Shown: positions 9,110 through 17,175 of the stretch, piece by piece | Layout: each line of letters begins with the position of its first letter | Numbering within the stretch: the first letter of the stretch is position 1 | From: an uncultured Bacteroidota bacterium | GTDB taxonomy: Bacteria; Bacteroidota; Bacteroidia; Chitinophagales; Chitinophagaceae | Assembly: GCA_903926855.1 (NCBI GenBank) | Contig: CAIYKV010000105.1 | Location: 1 to 64,000, forward strand | Length of the DNA: 64,000 nt | Direction: 5' to 3' | Program-made: the position numbers and the translations under genes | Notes under the pieces: generated by a model | What the model saw: only the letters and a program-made list of their open reading frames with translations | Database searches by the model: none | What the model was told of the DNA's origin: nothing

Positions 9110-9499
9110 CTACACATATTGTTGTAGCCATTGCCGGGCTTCATTTTCATTGGTAAAACTTTTCATTGGGATGGGTGGTTTTTTGAATTTGAACAATAAA
9201 CCCAGAATAAAACTCGCTAAGCCCGGTTTCGATACCATGGCCATAGCTATATAAACGGAAGCCAATTGTTCTGTGGCAAATTTTTGTGTTTCTCTACTGG
9301 GTACGGGAGAATTGCACAAATGGATAAGTAAGGGAACTCTTTTGTTATGGGTGATTTGTTTTACCAGGGCAATATTCGCCGTAATATTGGCAATCGTTCT
9401 TTTTGGGTTTTTGGAAAACGAAACCAGTATACCATTGTCTTCCATACAATAATCGGCTATTTCACCTTCAACAATATTTTTATTCGCTCCCAGTGTCAT
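9110..9499 (-). CDS. STAS/SpoIIAA-like hypothetical protein
   Basis: A 129-residue cytosolic protein with no signal peptide or membrane helix. The beta-alpha pattern (GILVSFSK, ANITANIALVKQI, PLLIHLCNSPV, ETQKFATEQL) and the C-terminal FTNENEARQWLQQYV match the small SpoIIAA-like/STAS-SEC14 proteins common in Bacteroidota, whose role is unclear. Such proteins bind small ligands or partners in other systems. It lies alone between the GH3 fusion and the DUF5606 gene on the same strand. The fold assignment is by pattern recognition only. Confidence 0.65.
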   Translation of the reverse strand: MTLGANKNIVEGEIADYCMEDNGILVSFSKNPKRTIANITANIALVKQITHNKRVPLLIHLCNSPVPSRETQKFATEQLASVYIAMAMVSKPGLASFILGLLFKFKKPPIPMKSFTNENEARQWLQQYV

Positions 9500-9610
9500 T
9501 AGTTACCGGTTATATTTTTAATTAACGGGCTTTTTTCTAAAGGCAGATAAATTCCAATTAATAAGTAAGTAGAAAATTAATGATTTATGGTATATCAATC
9601 TACTAAAATA

Positions 9611-9643
9611 AAAAACCGCGAATCAATCTGATTCACGGTTTTT
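9611..9643 (-). terminator. Hairpin terminator after DUF5606 gene
   Basis: 15-bp arms with one G:U pair (9611-9625 and 9629-9643) and a 3-base loop. On the minus strand the arm ends in a T-run, 22 bp beyond the DUF5606 stop. The A-run on the other side could also make it work rightward. Confidence 0.75.
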
Positions 9644-9665
9644 CAAACATTATTTAATGATACGA

Positions 9666-10082
9666 TCAGGCTTTGTTTTCTTCCTCTTCTTCTTCGGTCT
9701 CACTCAAAGTCGGGTCAATATTATTTTCTTTAATAATACTGTACCATTTTACCATTTTTTTCATATCGCTGCTATATACACGTGAAAAGTCCATATCAGG
9801 ATATACTTTCTGAAAATAAGCTTTTACGGCAGCGGTATCTTTATCAGAAGGCAATGCCTCTTTACTTTTTCCCATGGCCTGAAACACTTCAGTCAGATTC
9901 ACATTATCGCGGACAGTATACACTTCAATACTTTCCAGATGTGAAAAATTGTGAACCCTGCTGCTTACAAAGCGGGTGGTTTTATCATCCAGCGATTTTA
10001 CAATTGCGCCATCTGTTTTGCTACCCACTAGTTCAAATAACCCGGGTAACCCGGTAACCGATATTAATTTACTATACTCCAT
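9666..10082 (-). CDS. DUF5606 domain-containing protein
   Basis: A 138-residue cytosolic protein. The N-terminal SKLISVTGLPGLFELVGSK and the following KTTRFVSSRVHNFSHLESIEVYT are characteristic of DUF5606, a widely conserved Bacteroidota family of unknown function. The C-terminal half is helical (DMDFSRVYSSDMKKMVKWYSII), and the protein ends in a run of Glu residues. It appears to be a single-gene transcript with its own -7-like box and terminator. Nothing in the sequence shows a catalytic function. Confidence 0.85.
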   Translation of the reverse strand: MEYSKLISVTGLPGLFELVGSKTDGAIVKSLDDKTTRFVSSRVHNFSHLESIEVYTVRDNVNLTEVFQAMGKSKEALPSDKDTAAVKAYFQKVYPDMDFSRVYSSDMKKMVKWYSIIKENNIDPTLSETEEEEEENKA

Positions 10083-10102
10083 AATACTTGCTTTAAGAGG
10101 TG

Positions 10103-10109
10103 CAAAGTA
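10103..10109 (-). promoter_or_regulatory. Candidate -7 box of DUF5606 gene
   Basis: The minus strand reads TACTTTG followed by CACC, a close match to the TAnnTTTG -7 element, 21 bp upstream of the ATG. I see no clear -33 TTG partner. Confidence 0.35.
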
Positions 10110-10241
10110 AAGGTAAAATGAATAAAGATGCCAGAAGAAGCTGTGCGTATCGATTTTTTAACGAAATTAAATTCCGCAAACCGGGGTATGGATAATAGTC
10201 ACCTCAATTTTTTCAAATGGTTGATTGTAAAAACAGTAGAT

Positions 10242-10754
10242 ATGAGAAAGTATGCTAGTTTGTTGCTTATACTGGTCAGTGTGTATGCCGCAGCGCAAAC
10301 TCCGGAAGAAAAACTGGCTGCAAAAGGTATTCAGTTACCTAAAGTGGCTGCTCCGGTAGCCAATTATGTAAATGTGGTAAGGGTAGATCATTTACTGTTT
10401 CTTTCAGGAAAAGGCCCGGTTTTACCAGATGGGAAATATGTTACCGGGAAACTGGGTAAGGATTTAAACATTGAACAGGGGTATGAAGCCGCCCGACTAA
10501 CTGCTTTTGTACAAATTGCTGTGTTAAAAAATGAGCTGGGTGATCTTCGGAAAGTTAAGCGTATTGTAAAAGTTTTGGGTATGGTAAACAGTGACAGCAA
10601 TTTTACTGACCAGCCAAAAGTGATTAATGGATTTTCAGACCTGATGGTAGAGATTTTTGGTGAAAAAGGCAAACATGCCAGATCTGCGGTAGGCGTAGCT
10701 TCTTTGCCTTTTAATACCGCCGTAGAAGTAGAATTGATTGTAGAGGTGGAATAA
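10242..10754 (+). CDS. Exported RidA/YjgF-family protein
   Basis: A 170-residue protein starting at MRKYASLLLILVSVYAAAQ, a clear signal peptide, followed by a full RidA (YjgF/YER057c/UK114) domain. The domain ends in the family pattern HARSAVGVASLPFNTAVEVE, which includes the conserved Arg of the active site. Cytosolic RidA deaminates reactive enamine/imine intermediates of PLP enzymes, so a periplasmic copy must act on something else or serve another role. An upstream in-frame ATG at 10128 would hide the signal peptide behind 38 unlikely residues and is rejected. The gene converges on the DsbA-like gene, 40 bp away. Confidence 0.85.
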   Translation: MRKYASLLLILVSVYAAAQTPEEKLAAKGIQLPKVAAPVANYVNVVRVDHLLFLSGKGPVLPDGKYVTGKLGKDLNIEQGYEAARLTAFVQIAVLKNELGDLRKVKRIVKVLGMVNSDSNFTDQPKVINGFSDLMVEIFGEKGKHARSAVGVASLPFNTAVEVELIVEVE

Positions 10755-10794
10755 CAAATTTCTACAGTTTCATTGTCAGGATAAAAGATTGCCA

Positions 10795-11439
10795 TCACTC
10801 TTGCTCATTTAAAGCCTTATCCAGCCTGGATTTCAGGGTTTCATAATCTGTATAGCCTTTGGCAAGCATCGTAAACCGGGTATCTGAGTTTTGTAAAAAA
10901 ACACAAGGGAATCCGGTTACCTGTAATTGTTTGCAAAGCTGAAATTCGTAATGAGCCTGCTCTTTATACTCTTCGCTTTTTAATTTCGTATAAAACACCT
11001 CTGGCTGAATACTGTATTTTTCAAGTAAGTGTCTATAGGCTTCATCATCTGTCAGGTCTCTGCCCTCATAATGTAAGGCAAATTGAAGATCGGAAGCAAA
11101 TGCCACCTGCCTCTCAGGATAGTATTCTTTGAATATGCATAAGGCGATGGCAGGTTTTTCAGAGTTGGGATACCAATCACTAAGATCCGGGTGATTAATA
11201 TGCCATAAATAATCTTCCCCAAACCGGATGCCGGTATATTCTTCAACCGTAGGGTAGGCTTTCTGAATAAATCCTGCAGTAGCACTGATATGTACAGGTT
11301 TATCGGGTAAAACCATCCCACCTGATAATACTTCGATGGTTACGGAAGGATAATTTTCGGCAATTTTCTGCATCACAGGACTAAATCCATAGCACCAGCC
11401 ACAATAAGCATCATAACAATAAAAAAGGGTCGGAATCAT
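10795..11439 (-). CDS. DsbA-family thioredoxin-fold protein
   Basis: A 214-residue protein with no signal peptide. The N-terminal strand runs into the CGWC active site (Cys13, Cys16), a helical insertion fills the middle, and TGFPCVF carries the cis-proline loop near residue 180. This is the DsbA/FrnE-like family (COG3531 type). With no export signal it is probably a cytosolic disulfide isomerase or oxidoreductase rather than a periplasmic oxidase. It stands alone on the minus strand, converging with the RidA gene and diverging from the aminotransferase gene. The substrate is unknown. Confidence 0.85.
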   Translation of the reverse strand: MIPTLFYCYDAYCGWCYGFSPVMQKIAENYPSVTIEVLSGGMVLPDKPVHISATAGFIQKAYPTVEEYTGIRFGEDYLWHINHPDLSDWYPNSEKPAIALCIFKEYYPERQVAFASDLQFALHYEGRDLTDDEAYRHLLEKYSIQPEVFYTKLKSEEYKEQAHYEFQLCKQLQVTGFPCVFLQNSDTRFTMLAKGYTDYETLKSRLDKALNEQE

Positions 11440-11581
11440 TGGGTAAAAATAGGAAGTTTCTCTATCCTATTTTAACGTTTGTAATCTGACCTGACTGACT
11501 CAGTTATGGATTCTTTTGTACCTTTACCCCCGTTCTTTACAGGACCTATCACCTTAAACGTTCAACTTTAAACTATCGCAT

Positions 11582-12799
11582 ATGCCCGGGTTTGAATTAT
11601 TTGGCGAAGAAGAAAGAAAAGAAGTAAATGATGTGCTGGAAACAGGCATCCTGATGCGGTATGGATTTGATGGTCCACGCAATGGGATCTGGAAAGCCAA
11701 AGAGTTGGAAACCGCTATTATGCAGGTATTTGGTTGTGAATATGCACAACTTACTTCCAGTGGTACATCTGCACTAACCACCGCGATGGCTGCATTGGGT
11801 ATTGGTGCAGGGGATGAGGTAATTATGCCTGCATTTACATTTGTCGCCAGTTTTGAAGCAGTTTTAAGTGTTGGTGCTGTGCCGGTTCTTGTGGATATTG
11901 ATGAAACACTTACGTTAAGTCCGGACGCGGTTCGTGCAGCCATTACATCCAAAACAAAATGCATAATGCCGGTACATATGTGCGGAAGCATGGCTGATCT
12001 CGATGCCTTGAAACAGATTTGTGCTGAACATAAATTGATCTTACTGGAAGATGCCTGCCAAAGCATCGGAGCAACTTACAAGGGTAAATCATTGGGCACT
12101 ATTGGAGATGCGGGAACTTTTTCTTTTGATTTTGTAAAAACGATTACTTGTGCAGAAGGGGGTGTTGTAATGACCAATGATAAGCATGTGTATATTAAAT
12201 CAGATGGGTATACTGATCATGGTCATGATCACCTCGGAGCTGATCGTGGTGCGGATTTGCATCCTTTTATTGGCTATAATTATCGCATAAGTGAATTACA
12301 TGCAGCAGTAGGATTAGCCCAGATAAGAAAACTGGATACTTTTTTAGCTATACAAAAAAAGAATAACCTGGTATTGAGAGCTTATCTGGAACAGATACCA
12401 GAAATTTCGTTTCGCGTAATTCCGGAAGGTGGTGTGGACAGCTACAGCTTTATCAGTTGGTTTCTTTCCACAGAAGAACTGACTCGGGCTGTAGTAGCAG
12501 AAATGAAAACGCAGGGGATATTGGCGGGTAATTTTTATTGGTTCGTGAATAACTGGCATTATATCAGCAAATGGGATCACCTGAAGCAGGCGGGAACCTT
12601 ACATGGTATCAGTAATGAACAAAAAGCCGCTCTGACGAAATTACAATCAACACAATTTTCTGCGAGCGATGCGATCATGAGCAGATGTATTTCTACATCG
12701 ATAAGTCTTGTTTGGACTGATGAACAGATTCGCGAAAAAGGAGAGAAAATGGTGGCTGCAATTAAAAAAGTATTGCAAACACAAATGGCAGGTGTATAG
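11582..12799 (+). CDS. DegT/DnrJ/EryC1/StrS-family PLP aminotransferase
   Basis: A 405-residue fold-type I PLP enzyme. Visible landmarks are SSGTSALTTAM for phosphate binding (59-69), Asp157 in LLEDACQ contacting the pyridine nitrogen, and the Schiff-base Lys186 in SFDFVKTITCAEGG. Family members aminate keto-sugars or cyclitols for polysaccharide, O-antigen or antibiotic building blocks. No other sugar-nucleotide gene is adjacent, so the substrate cannot be placed from context. The protein is slightly longer than the usual 370-390 residues. The gene is preceded by 142 bp of non-coding sequence and appears monocistronic. Confidence 0.9.
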   Translation: MPGFELFGEEERKEVNDVLETGILMRYGFDGPRNGIWKAKELETAIMQVFGCEYAQLTSSGTSALTTAMAALGIGAGDEVIMPAFTFVASFEAVLSVGAVPVLVDIDETLTLSPDAVRAAITSKTKCIMPVHMCGSMADLDALKQICAEHKLILLEDACQSIGATYKGKSLGTIGDAGTFSFDFVKTITCAEGGVVMTNDKHVYIKSDGYTDHGHDHLGADRGADLHPFIGYNYRISELHAAVGLAQIRKLDTFLAIQKKNNLVLRAYLEQIPEISFRVIPEGGVDSYSFISWFLSTEELTRAVVAEMKTQGILAGNFYWFVNNWHYISKWDHLKQAGTLHGISNEQKAALTKLQSTQFSASDAIMSRCISTSISLVWTDEQIREKGEKMVAAIKKVLQTQMAGV

Positions 12800-12840
12800 C
12801 AGTAATTTTTGGAAAATAATAAGTCAAGCCGCACAAACTT

Positions 12841-13314
12841 ATGCCCATATTTTTTATCCATCCAAAGGAACAGCAATCAAAAAGGGAAGTGTTTTTGAAT
12901 TGGGCATTGATTATGATTGGGTTTGTTTTATTTTTTATGAGTTTCCTTATTAAATGGCAAATCCTTCCAATATTGGCAAATTCTTTAGTGGCAGGGAATT
13001 TTGTTTTTTTGGGACTGAACCGATTGTTGACAAATAAAAATGATTGTTTTCTTCAAATTAATGAGACTGGACTTGAATGGCGCTTGGCAGAATATTTGGA
13101 TAGCAAAAATAGCTCGATAAAAATATCAATCCCCTGGGACGAAATACAATGGATAAAGAAGGAAGGACCGGATGTGGGAATTACGATCTATGAGGAAAAT
13201 TCTTTTAGTAATCATATCCCATTAAATTTTTTTTCAACACAAGAAAAGGATACTATTCTCAATACCGTGAAAGAAATATCCCTGTCCAGAAAAATAAGAC
13301 TTGTTAATTTTTAA
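12841..13314 (+). CDS. Hypothetical two-helix membrane protein
   Basis: A 157-residue protein with two adjacent hydrophobic helices (about 20-38 and 42-62), then a soluble C-terminal domain with alternating strands (LQINETGLEWRLAE, KISIPWDEIQWIKKEG, VGITIYEEN). That layout resembles small PH-like or bPH-type domains anchored by a helical hairpin, but I cannot assign a family. The ATG at 12841 follows the aminotransferase stop by 41 bp. The stop codon region overlaps the convergent gene by 11 bp within a shared hairpin. Confidence 0.7.
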   Translation: MPIFFIHPKEQQSKREVFLNWALIMIGFVLFFMSFLIKWQILPILANSLVAGNFVFLGLNRLLTNKNDCFLQINETGLEWRLAEYLDSKNSSIKISIPWDEIQWIKKEGPDVGITIYEENSFSNHIPLNFFSTQEKDTILNTVKEISLSRKIRLVNF

Positions 13315-13322
13315 CAGGTCTT
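13296..13322. terminator. Bidirectional hairpin overlapping two stop codons
   Basis: AAGACTTGTTAA at 13296-13307 pairs with TTAACAGGTCTT at 13311-13322 (one G:U) around a 3-base loop. The arms contain the end of the rightward 157-residue gene and the end of the leftward small secreted protein gene, so one compact structure appears to close both convergent transcripts. Confidence 0.55.
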
Positions 13323-13615
13323 GTATTGGAGGGTTGTCTAAATCCTGTACCTTTTCCTTCCAGGTTATTTACATAATCCAGACCGCCTAAGCGTATTCTA
13401 ATGGGGAGTTTTGTTATTTTTTCTACCTGCAATTCCTTTTTGCAAAAAAATCCCAAGTGATTGCTATAATAATCATAAGGGAGAAGGCGTACAGGTATAT
13501 TACGCATACTGTCTAACCGCTTCTGTTTATCGCCTATAAAAGGTTGATTCTTTTCAGCGTGAGCGGTAAAAGAAGCCATTAGCAATAAATTTACAAACAA
13601 ACAAATACTTTTCAC
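13304..13615 (-). CDS. Small secreted protein, hypothetical
   Basis: About 103 residues if translation begins at the GTG at 13615, which gives a clean signal peptide (KSICLFVNLLLMASFTAHAE). An ATG at 13669 would add 18 residues ahead of that peptide and is less likely. The mature part is basic and carries PYDYYSNHLGFFCKKE and a C-terminal PIRIRLGGLDYVNNLEGKG segment, a pattern I associate with a small Bacteroidota family of unknown function. It overlaps the convergent upstream gene by 11 bp at the 3' end and lies opposite rpoN. Confidence 0.65.
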   Translation of the reverse strand: MKSICLFVNLLLMASFTAHAEKNQPFIGDKQKRLDSMRNIPVRLLPYDYYSNHLGFFCKKELQVEKITKLPIRIRLGGLDYVNNLEGKGTGFRQPSNTRPVKN

Positions 13616-13709
13616 CCTTGCGTTACTTTGATTTGTATGTAAATTTACAGTGTTTAACCAAACCAGCATTCAAACCTTCAGTGTTTTACACTGGCAGTCT
13701 GATTAAAGT

Positions 13710-15200
13710 ATGTCGCTCAGTCAATCATTACAGCAGAAGTTATTACAAAAACTGTCGCCTCAGCAGATTCAGTTAATGAAACTGTTGCAGGTACCTACTG
13801 CTAATCTGGAAGAAAGGATCAAAGAAGAATTAGAGGAAAATCCTGCGTTGGAAATGGATGAAGAAGCCCATGAAGATGAATACGCAGAAGACATACAGGA
13901 TGAGTTTGATAATGCAAATGATGATGACGCGGATTTAGATGGGAGTGCAGAAGAGTATGAAAACCTGGATATCAGTGAATATGTAGTAGATGATGATGGG
14001 GAGATAGCGGATTATCGGATGAAAGATGATAATTATCCTGAAATGGATGATCAGAAAGTGATTCCTATGAAGGTGGAGAGCAGTTTTCATGAAATGCTGC
14101 TCGATCAGTTAGGTATGCTGGAACTGGATGAAAGAAACTTTAAAATAGCCGAGCAGATAGTAGGCAGCCTGGATGATGATGGCTACCTGCGAAGAGAGCT
14201 CTCTTCCATAGCAGATGATCTTGCTTTTCGCCAGAGCCTGGTGGTGGAAGAAAAAGAAATCGAAGACCTTGTTTTGCAAATACAACAATTTGACCCACCC
14301 GGCATTTGTGCAAGAAATCTGCAGGAATGTCTTTTATTACAGCTAAAAAGAAAATTGAGTGAGGGGATAGGAGTTGCTTTAGCAGTTCAGATACTAAGTA
14401 AGTATTTCGAAGAATTTACCAAAAAGCATTACGAGAAAATTCAACGGAGTCTGAATCTGACAGATGATCAAATCAAAGATGTCATAAACCAGATTATTAA
14501 GCTCAACCCGAAACCTGGGGGTAATATTGGTGAGATCAATAAAGCGGAAAGCTATATTGTACCTGATTTTTTTGTGCTAAATAATAATGGCAAGCTGGAA
14601 TTAACCCTGAATTCTAAAAATGCTCCGGATTTGCGTATAAGTGAAGGGTACCGGGATATGCTGAAAGATTATGATAAAGGAAGTAAAAAAGATAAAAGGC
14701 AGAAAGAAGCAGTATTGTTTATTAAACAAAAGATCGATTCTGCCAAGTGGTTTATTGATATGATCAAACAAAGACAGGAAACATTGGTTAATACCATGAG
14801 TGCCATCATGCGTCACCAGCAGGAGTTTTTTCTTACAGGTGATGAAACCACTATGCGACCTATGATTCTGAAAGATATTGCAGAATTAACGGGACTGGAT
14901 ATTTCTACGGTTAGTCGTGTTGCGAACAGCAAATTTGTTCAGACGGAATTTGGAACTTACCGGTTAAAATTCTTTTTCAGCGAATCACTAAGTACAGATA
15001 GTGGGGAAGAGGTAAGTACCAGAGAAGTGAAAAAAATATTAAGTGATATGATTGGTGCTGAAGATAAGAAAAGGCCACTCAGCGATGAAGTATTGACAGA
15101 TATGTTACAGGAAAAAGGATATAATATTGCACGCAGAACAGTGGCAAAATACAGGGAGCAATTAAATGTACCGGTTGCGAGATTGAGGAAAGAGTTGTAA
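13710..15200 (+). CDS. rpoN: RNA polymerase sigma-54 factor
   Basis: A 496-residue sigma-54. Region I is the Gln/Leu-rich start (SQSLQQKLLQKLSPQQIQL) that contacts activators and promoter. Region II is a very acidic stretch of roughly 70 residues (about 47-120). The core-binding domain follows, then the HTH (LKDIAELTGLDISTVSRVAN), and the RpoN box ARRTVAKYRE close to the C-terminus, which reads the -24 GG. Transcription from its promoters needs an AAA+ enhancer-binding protein, none of which is in the window. The gene is single, and a 6-bp stem with a 3-base loop (13679-13693) lies just upstream of the ATG. Confidence 0.97.
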   Translation: MSLSQSLQQKLLQKLSPQQIQLMKLLQVPTANLEERIKEELEENPALEMDEEAHEDEYAEDIQDEFDNANDDDADLDGSAEEYENLDISEYVVDDDGEIADYRMKDDNYPEMDDQKVIPMKVESSFHEMLLDQLGMLELDERNFKIAEQIVGSLDDDGYLRRELSSIADDLAFRQSLVVEEKEIEDLVLQIQQFDPPGICARNLQECLLLQLKRKLSEGIGVALAVQILSKYFEEFTKKHYEKIQRSLNLTDDQIKDVINQIIKLNPKPGGNIGEINKAESYIVPDFFVLNNNGKLELTLNSKNAPDLRISEGYRDMLKDYDKGSKKDKRQKEAVLFIKQKIDSAKWFIDMIKQRQETLVNTMSAIMRHQQEFFLTGDETTMRPMILKDIAELTGLDISTVSRVANSKFVQTEFGTYRLKFFFSESLSTDSGEEVSTREVKKILSDMIGAEDKKRPLSDEVLTDMLQEKGYNIARRTVAKYREQLNVPVARLRKEL

Positions 15201-15331
15201 GGGGTAATGGTCATTAGTCATTTTGGGGAATCGAAGGTGTATACCTAGAGATCAATTATGTAACCATTCAGCCAGGTAACAGTCTGACCCTTTTTTGATA
15301 AAACTATCAGCAAGAAAATAATCTAAGCCAA

Positions 15332-15991
15332 ATGCCCGAACCACAAGTCAGTACCATTCAAAAAAACTCTTTACTCCTTCGCATACCTGCCCAGATTATA
15401 TCCTATGTGTTTCACCCATTATTTCTGCCAACCTATCTATTTATTTTTCTGATCAGGTGGGTACCTTTTGATTTTCCGAGTATTACTGATTGGATTTTGA
15501 AAATGAGGGTATTTAGTGTTTTCTGGTTTACTGCTTTTTTCCCGGCTTTTGCCGTTTTCCTTTTATGGAGACTAAAATTTAGTGAGAATATTTATTTGCG
15601 TACCCAAAAAGAAAGAATCGTTCCCTATATAATTATCATGTTTTTTTATTGGTGGATGTATTATTTGAGCAGAAATTTTACTGACCAGCCTGCTGTTCTG
15701 AAATTCTTTTATATGGGCATCATGCTGGCTTCTGTTTTTGGGCTGATACTGAATAATTATTATAAGATTAGTATGCATGCTATGGGAATGGGGGGAATAG
15801 TAGCTGCCGTTATTTTGTTTTCATTTTATTACCGGATACCTATGGGCATTCAGATTAGCGCTGTACTATTTATTGCCGGAACCGTTTGCACGAGCCGTTT
15901 TCTGGTAAGTGATCATACCAATAAAGAAATATATGCGGGTTTATTTGTGGGTATTCTCAGTCAACTGATTACCTATATTTTTGTGATGTGA
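15332..15991 (+). CDS. Integral membrane protein, remote PAP2-phosphatase-like
   Basis: A 219-residue protein with about six membrane helices. Three spaced segments resemble the PAP2 signature in order: RTQKERIVPY (compare KxxxxxxRP), KISMHAMGMGG (compare PSGH) and SRFLVSDHTNKEIYAG (compare SRxxxxxHxxxDVxxG). The last is the best preserved and keeps Arg, His and Gly at matching positions. The first two deviate, so lipid-phosphatase activity is uncertain. The gene lies 131 bp after rpoN and converges on the AI-2E family gene with 21 bp between them. Fold relation is moderately likely; function is inferred. Confidence 0.6.
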   Translation: MPEPQVSTIQKNSLLLRIPAQIISYVFHPLFLPTYLFIFLIRWVPFDFPSITDWILKMRVFSVFWFTAFFPAFAVFLLWRLKFSENIYLRTQKERIVPYIIIMFFYWWMYYLSRNFTDQPAVLKFFYMGIMLASVFGLILNNYYKISMHAMGMGGIVAAVILFSFYYRIPMGIQISAVLFIAGTVCTSRFLVSDHTNKEIYAGLFVGILSQLITYIFVM

Positions 15992-16012
15992 CCAGCGAAT
16001 GACAATGGTTAA

Positions 16013-17041
16013 TTATTTTGCTTCATCGTCTTCTTCAAATTCATTTAGATAGATTTTTACCAGCAGAATAAAGAGAGATATTAATATCGGCCCAAATATC
16101 AATCCGATAAAACCGAAAAGATTAATACCCACAATTACCCCAAAAGTAGTAACCAGTGGATGGGTATTTCCGAATCTTTTTTGAATAGATATTCTGAAAA
16201 CACTGTCCAGTACATTCATAATAGCCCCACCATATAATAATATCAGGATTCCCTTGGTTGTATGCCCCTCTGCAAAAAATAAGATAGCCAGAGAAATATA
16301 AGCCAGCGCAGACCCGATCATGGGTACCATTGCCGTAATGCAGGTAACTACAAACCAGAAAGGAATATCATCCACCCCCAAAAAATAGTATCCAATAGCG
16401 CCAATAATTCCCTGCAATATGGCTGTGACCGGAATGCCCAGCGCGTTGGAAAAAACCAGTGTGTTAATTTCTTTACCTACTAAACGAATATTTTCATTGC
16501 GTAATGGTACATGCGTATATAGCCAGTCTTCCATTTCCTTGCTGTTTACCAACAGAAAGTATAAAATAAAATACAGAATTAGCACAATGATTACAGAGTT
16601 AAAAGTGGCTCCCAGTAATTTAGGTAATACTTCTGCAACTGCCATTCCCAGGCTTTCAATATTCTTATCGCTAATAAGTGTTACATGATAATCTTTCTCT
16701 ATCCGTTCGATAAAGATTTTTAGGCCTGTCATCACTTCATTCGAGTGCTGGACCGCGAAGCCTATCTTGGCGTAGAGAATATTGACAAACAAACTTACAG
16801 GTAATAAAACCACCACAAAAGAGGCCAGCATTAATAAACAAGCGGCCAAACCCTTATTCCATTTTTTCTTGTAAACGAGATAAGTCATGGGGCGCAGCAT
16901 GAGTATATAAAAAGTAACTGCCCCTAATAATGCGGGTAAGAAAGAGGATAACTGTAGAAAGAGGAAAATTCCCAGGAAAACCAGGATTGCATAAAAACTA
17001 AGTTGCCGAATTTTTCCGTGATTAACTTGTTGCATAAACAT
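16013..17041 (-). CDS. AI-2E family transporter (PerM/YdiK, DUF20)
   Basis: A 342-residue polytopic membrane protein with the typical layout: two helices at the N-terminus, a soluble segment (about 100-150), then a C-terminal cluster of helices carrying the PMIGSALAYISLAI pattern and a GxxxGxxxxGPI-type ending (FGFIGLIFGPILISLF). The family includes permeases linked to autoinducer-2 export, Na+/H+ exchange and unknown substrates, so a quorum-sensing role should not be assumed. It ends in an acidic EFEEDDEAK tail. Separate from the PorP operon by 134 bp on the same strand. Confidence 0.88.
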   Translation of the reverse strand: MFMQQVNHGKIRQLSFYAILVFLGIFLFLQLSSFLPALLGAVTFYILMLRPMTYLVYKKKWNKGLAACLLMLASFVVVLLPVSLFVNILYAKIGFAVQHSNEVMTGLKIFIERIEKDYHVTLISDKNIESLGMAVAEVLPKLLGATFNSVIIVLILYFILYFLLVNSKEMEDWLYTHVPLRNENIRLVGKEINTLVFSNALGIPVTAILQGIIGAIGYYFLGVDDIPFWFVVTCITAMVPMIGSALAYISLAILFFAEGHTTKGILILLYGGAIMNVLDSVFRISIQKRFGNTHPLVTTFGVIVGINLFGFIGLIFGPILISLFILLVKIYLNEFEEDDEAK

Positions 17042-17175
17042 TTCTTAGACAATGAAAATACAACTATTCCCGGATCTGTGTTTTATTAACTAATTAAATA
17101 GATTACATAAGCATACATCATTAGAAAAATTTGCATCATAATTATGTTAATTCACCGGTTCTAAGCAATAAAATA

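Noticed and set aside
10128-10241. Upstream ATG for the RidA gene
   Set aside because: Adds 38 residues in front of a clear signal peptide.
11554-12066. Leftward 170-residue frame opposite the DegT aminotransferase
   Set aside because: Antisense shadow of a gene with complete catalytic motifs.
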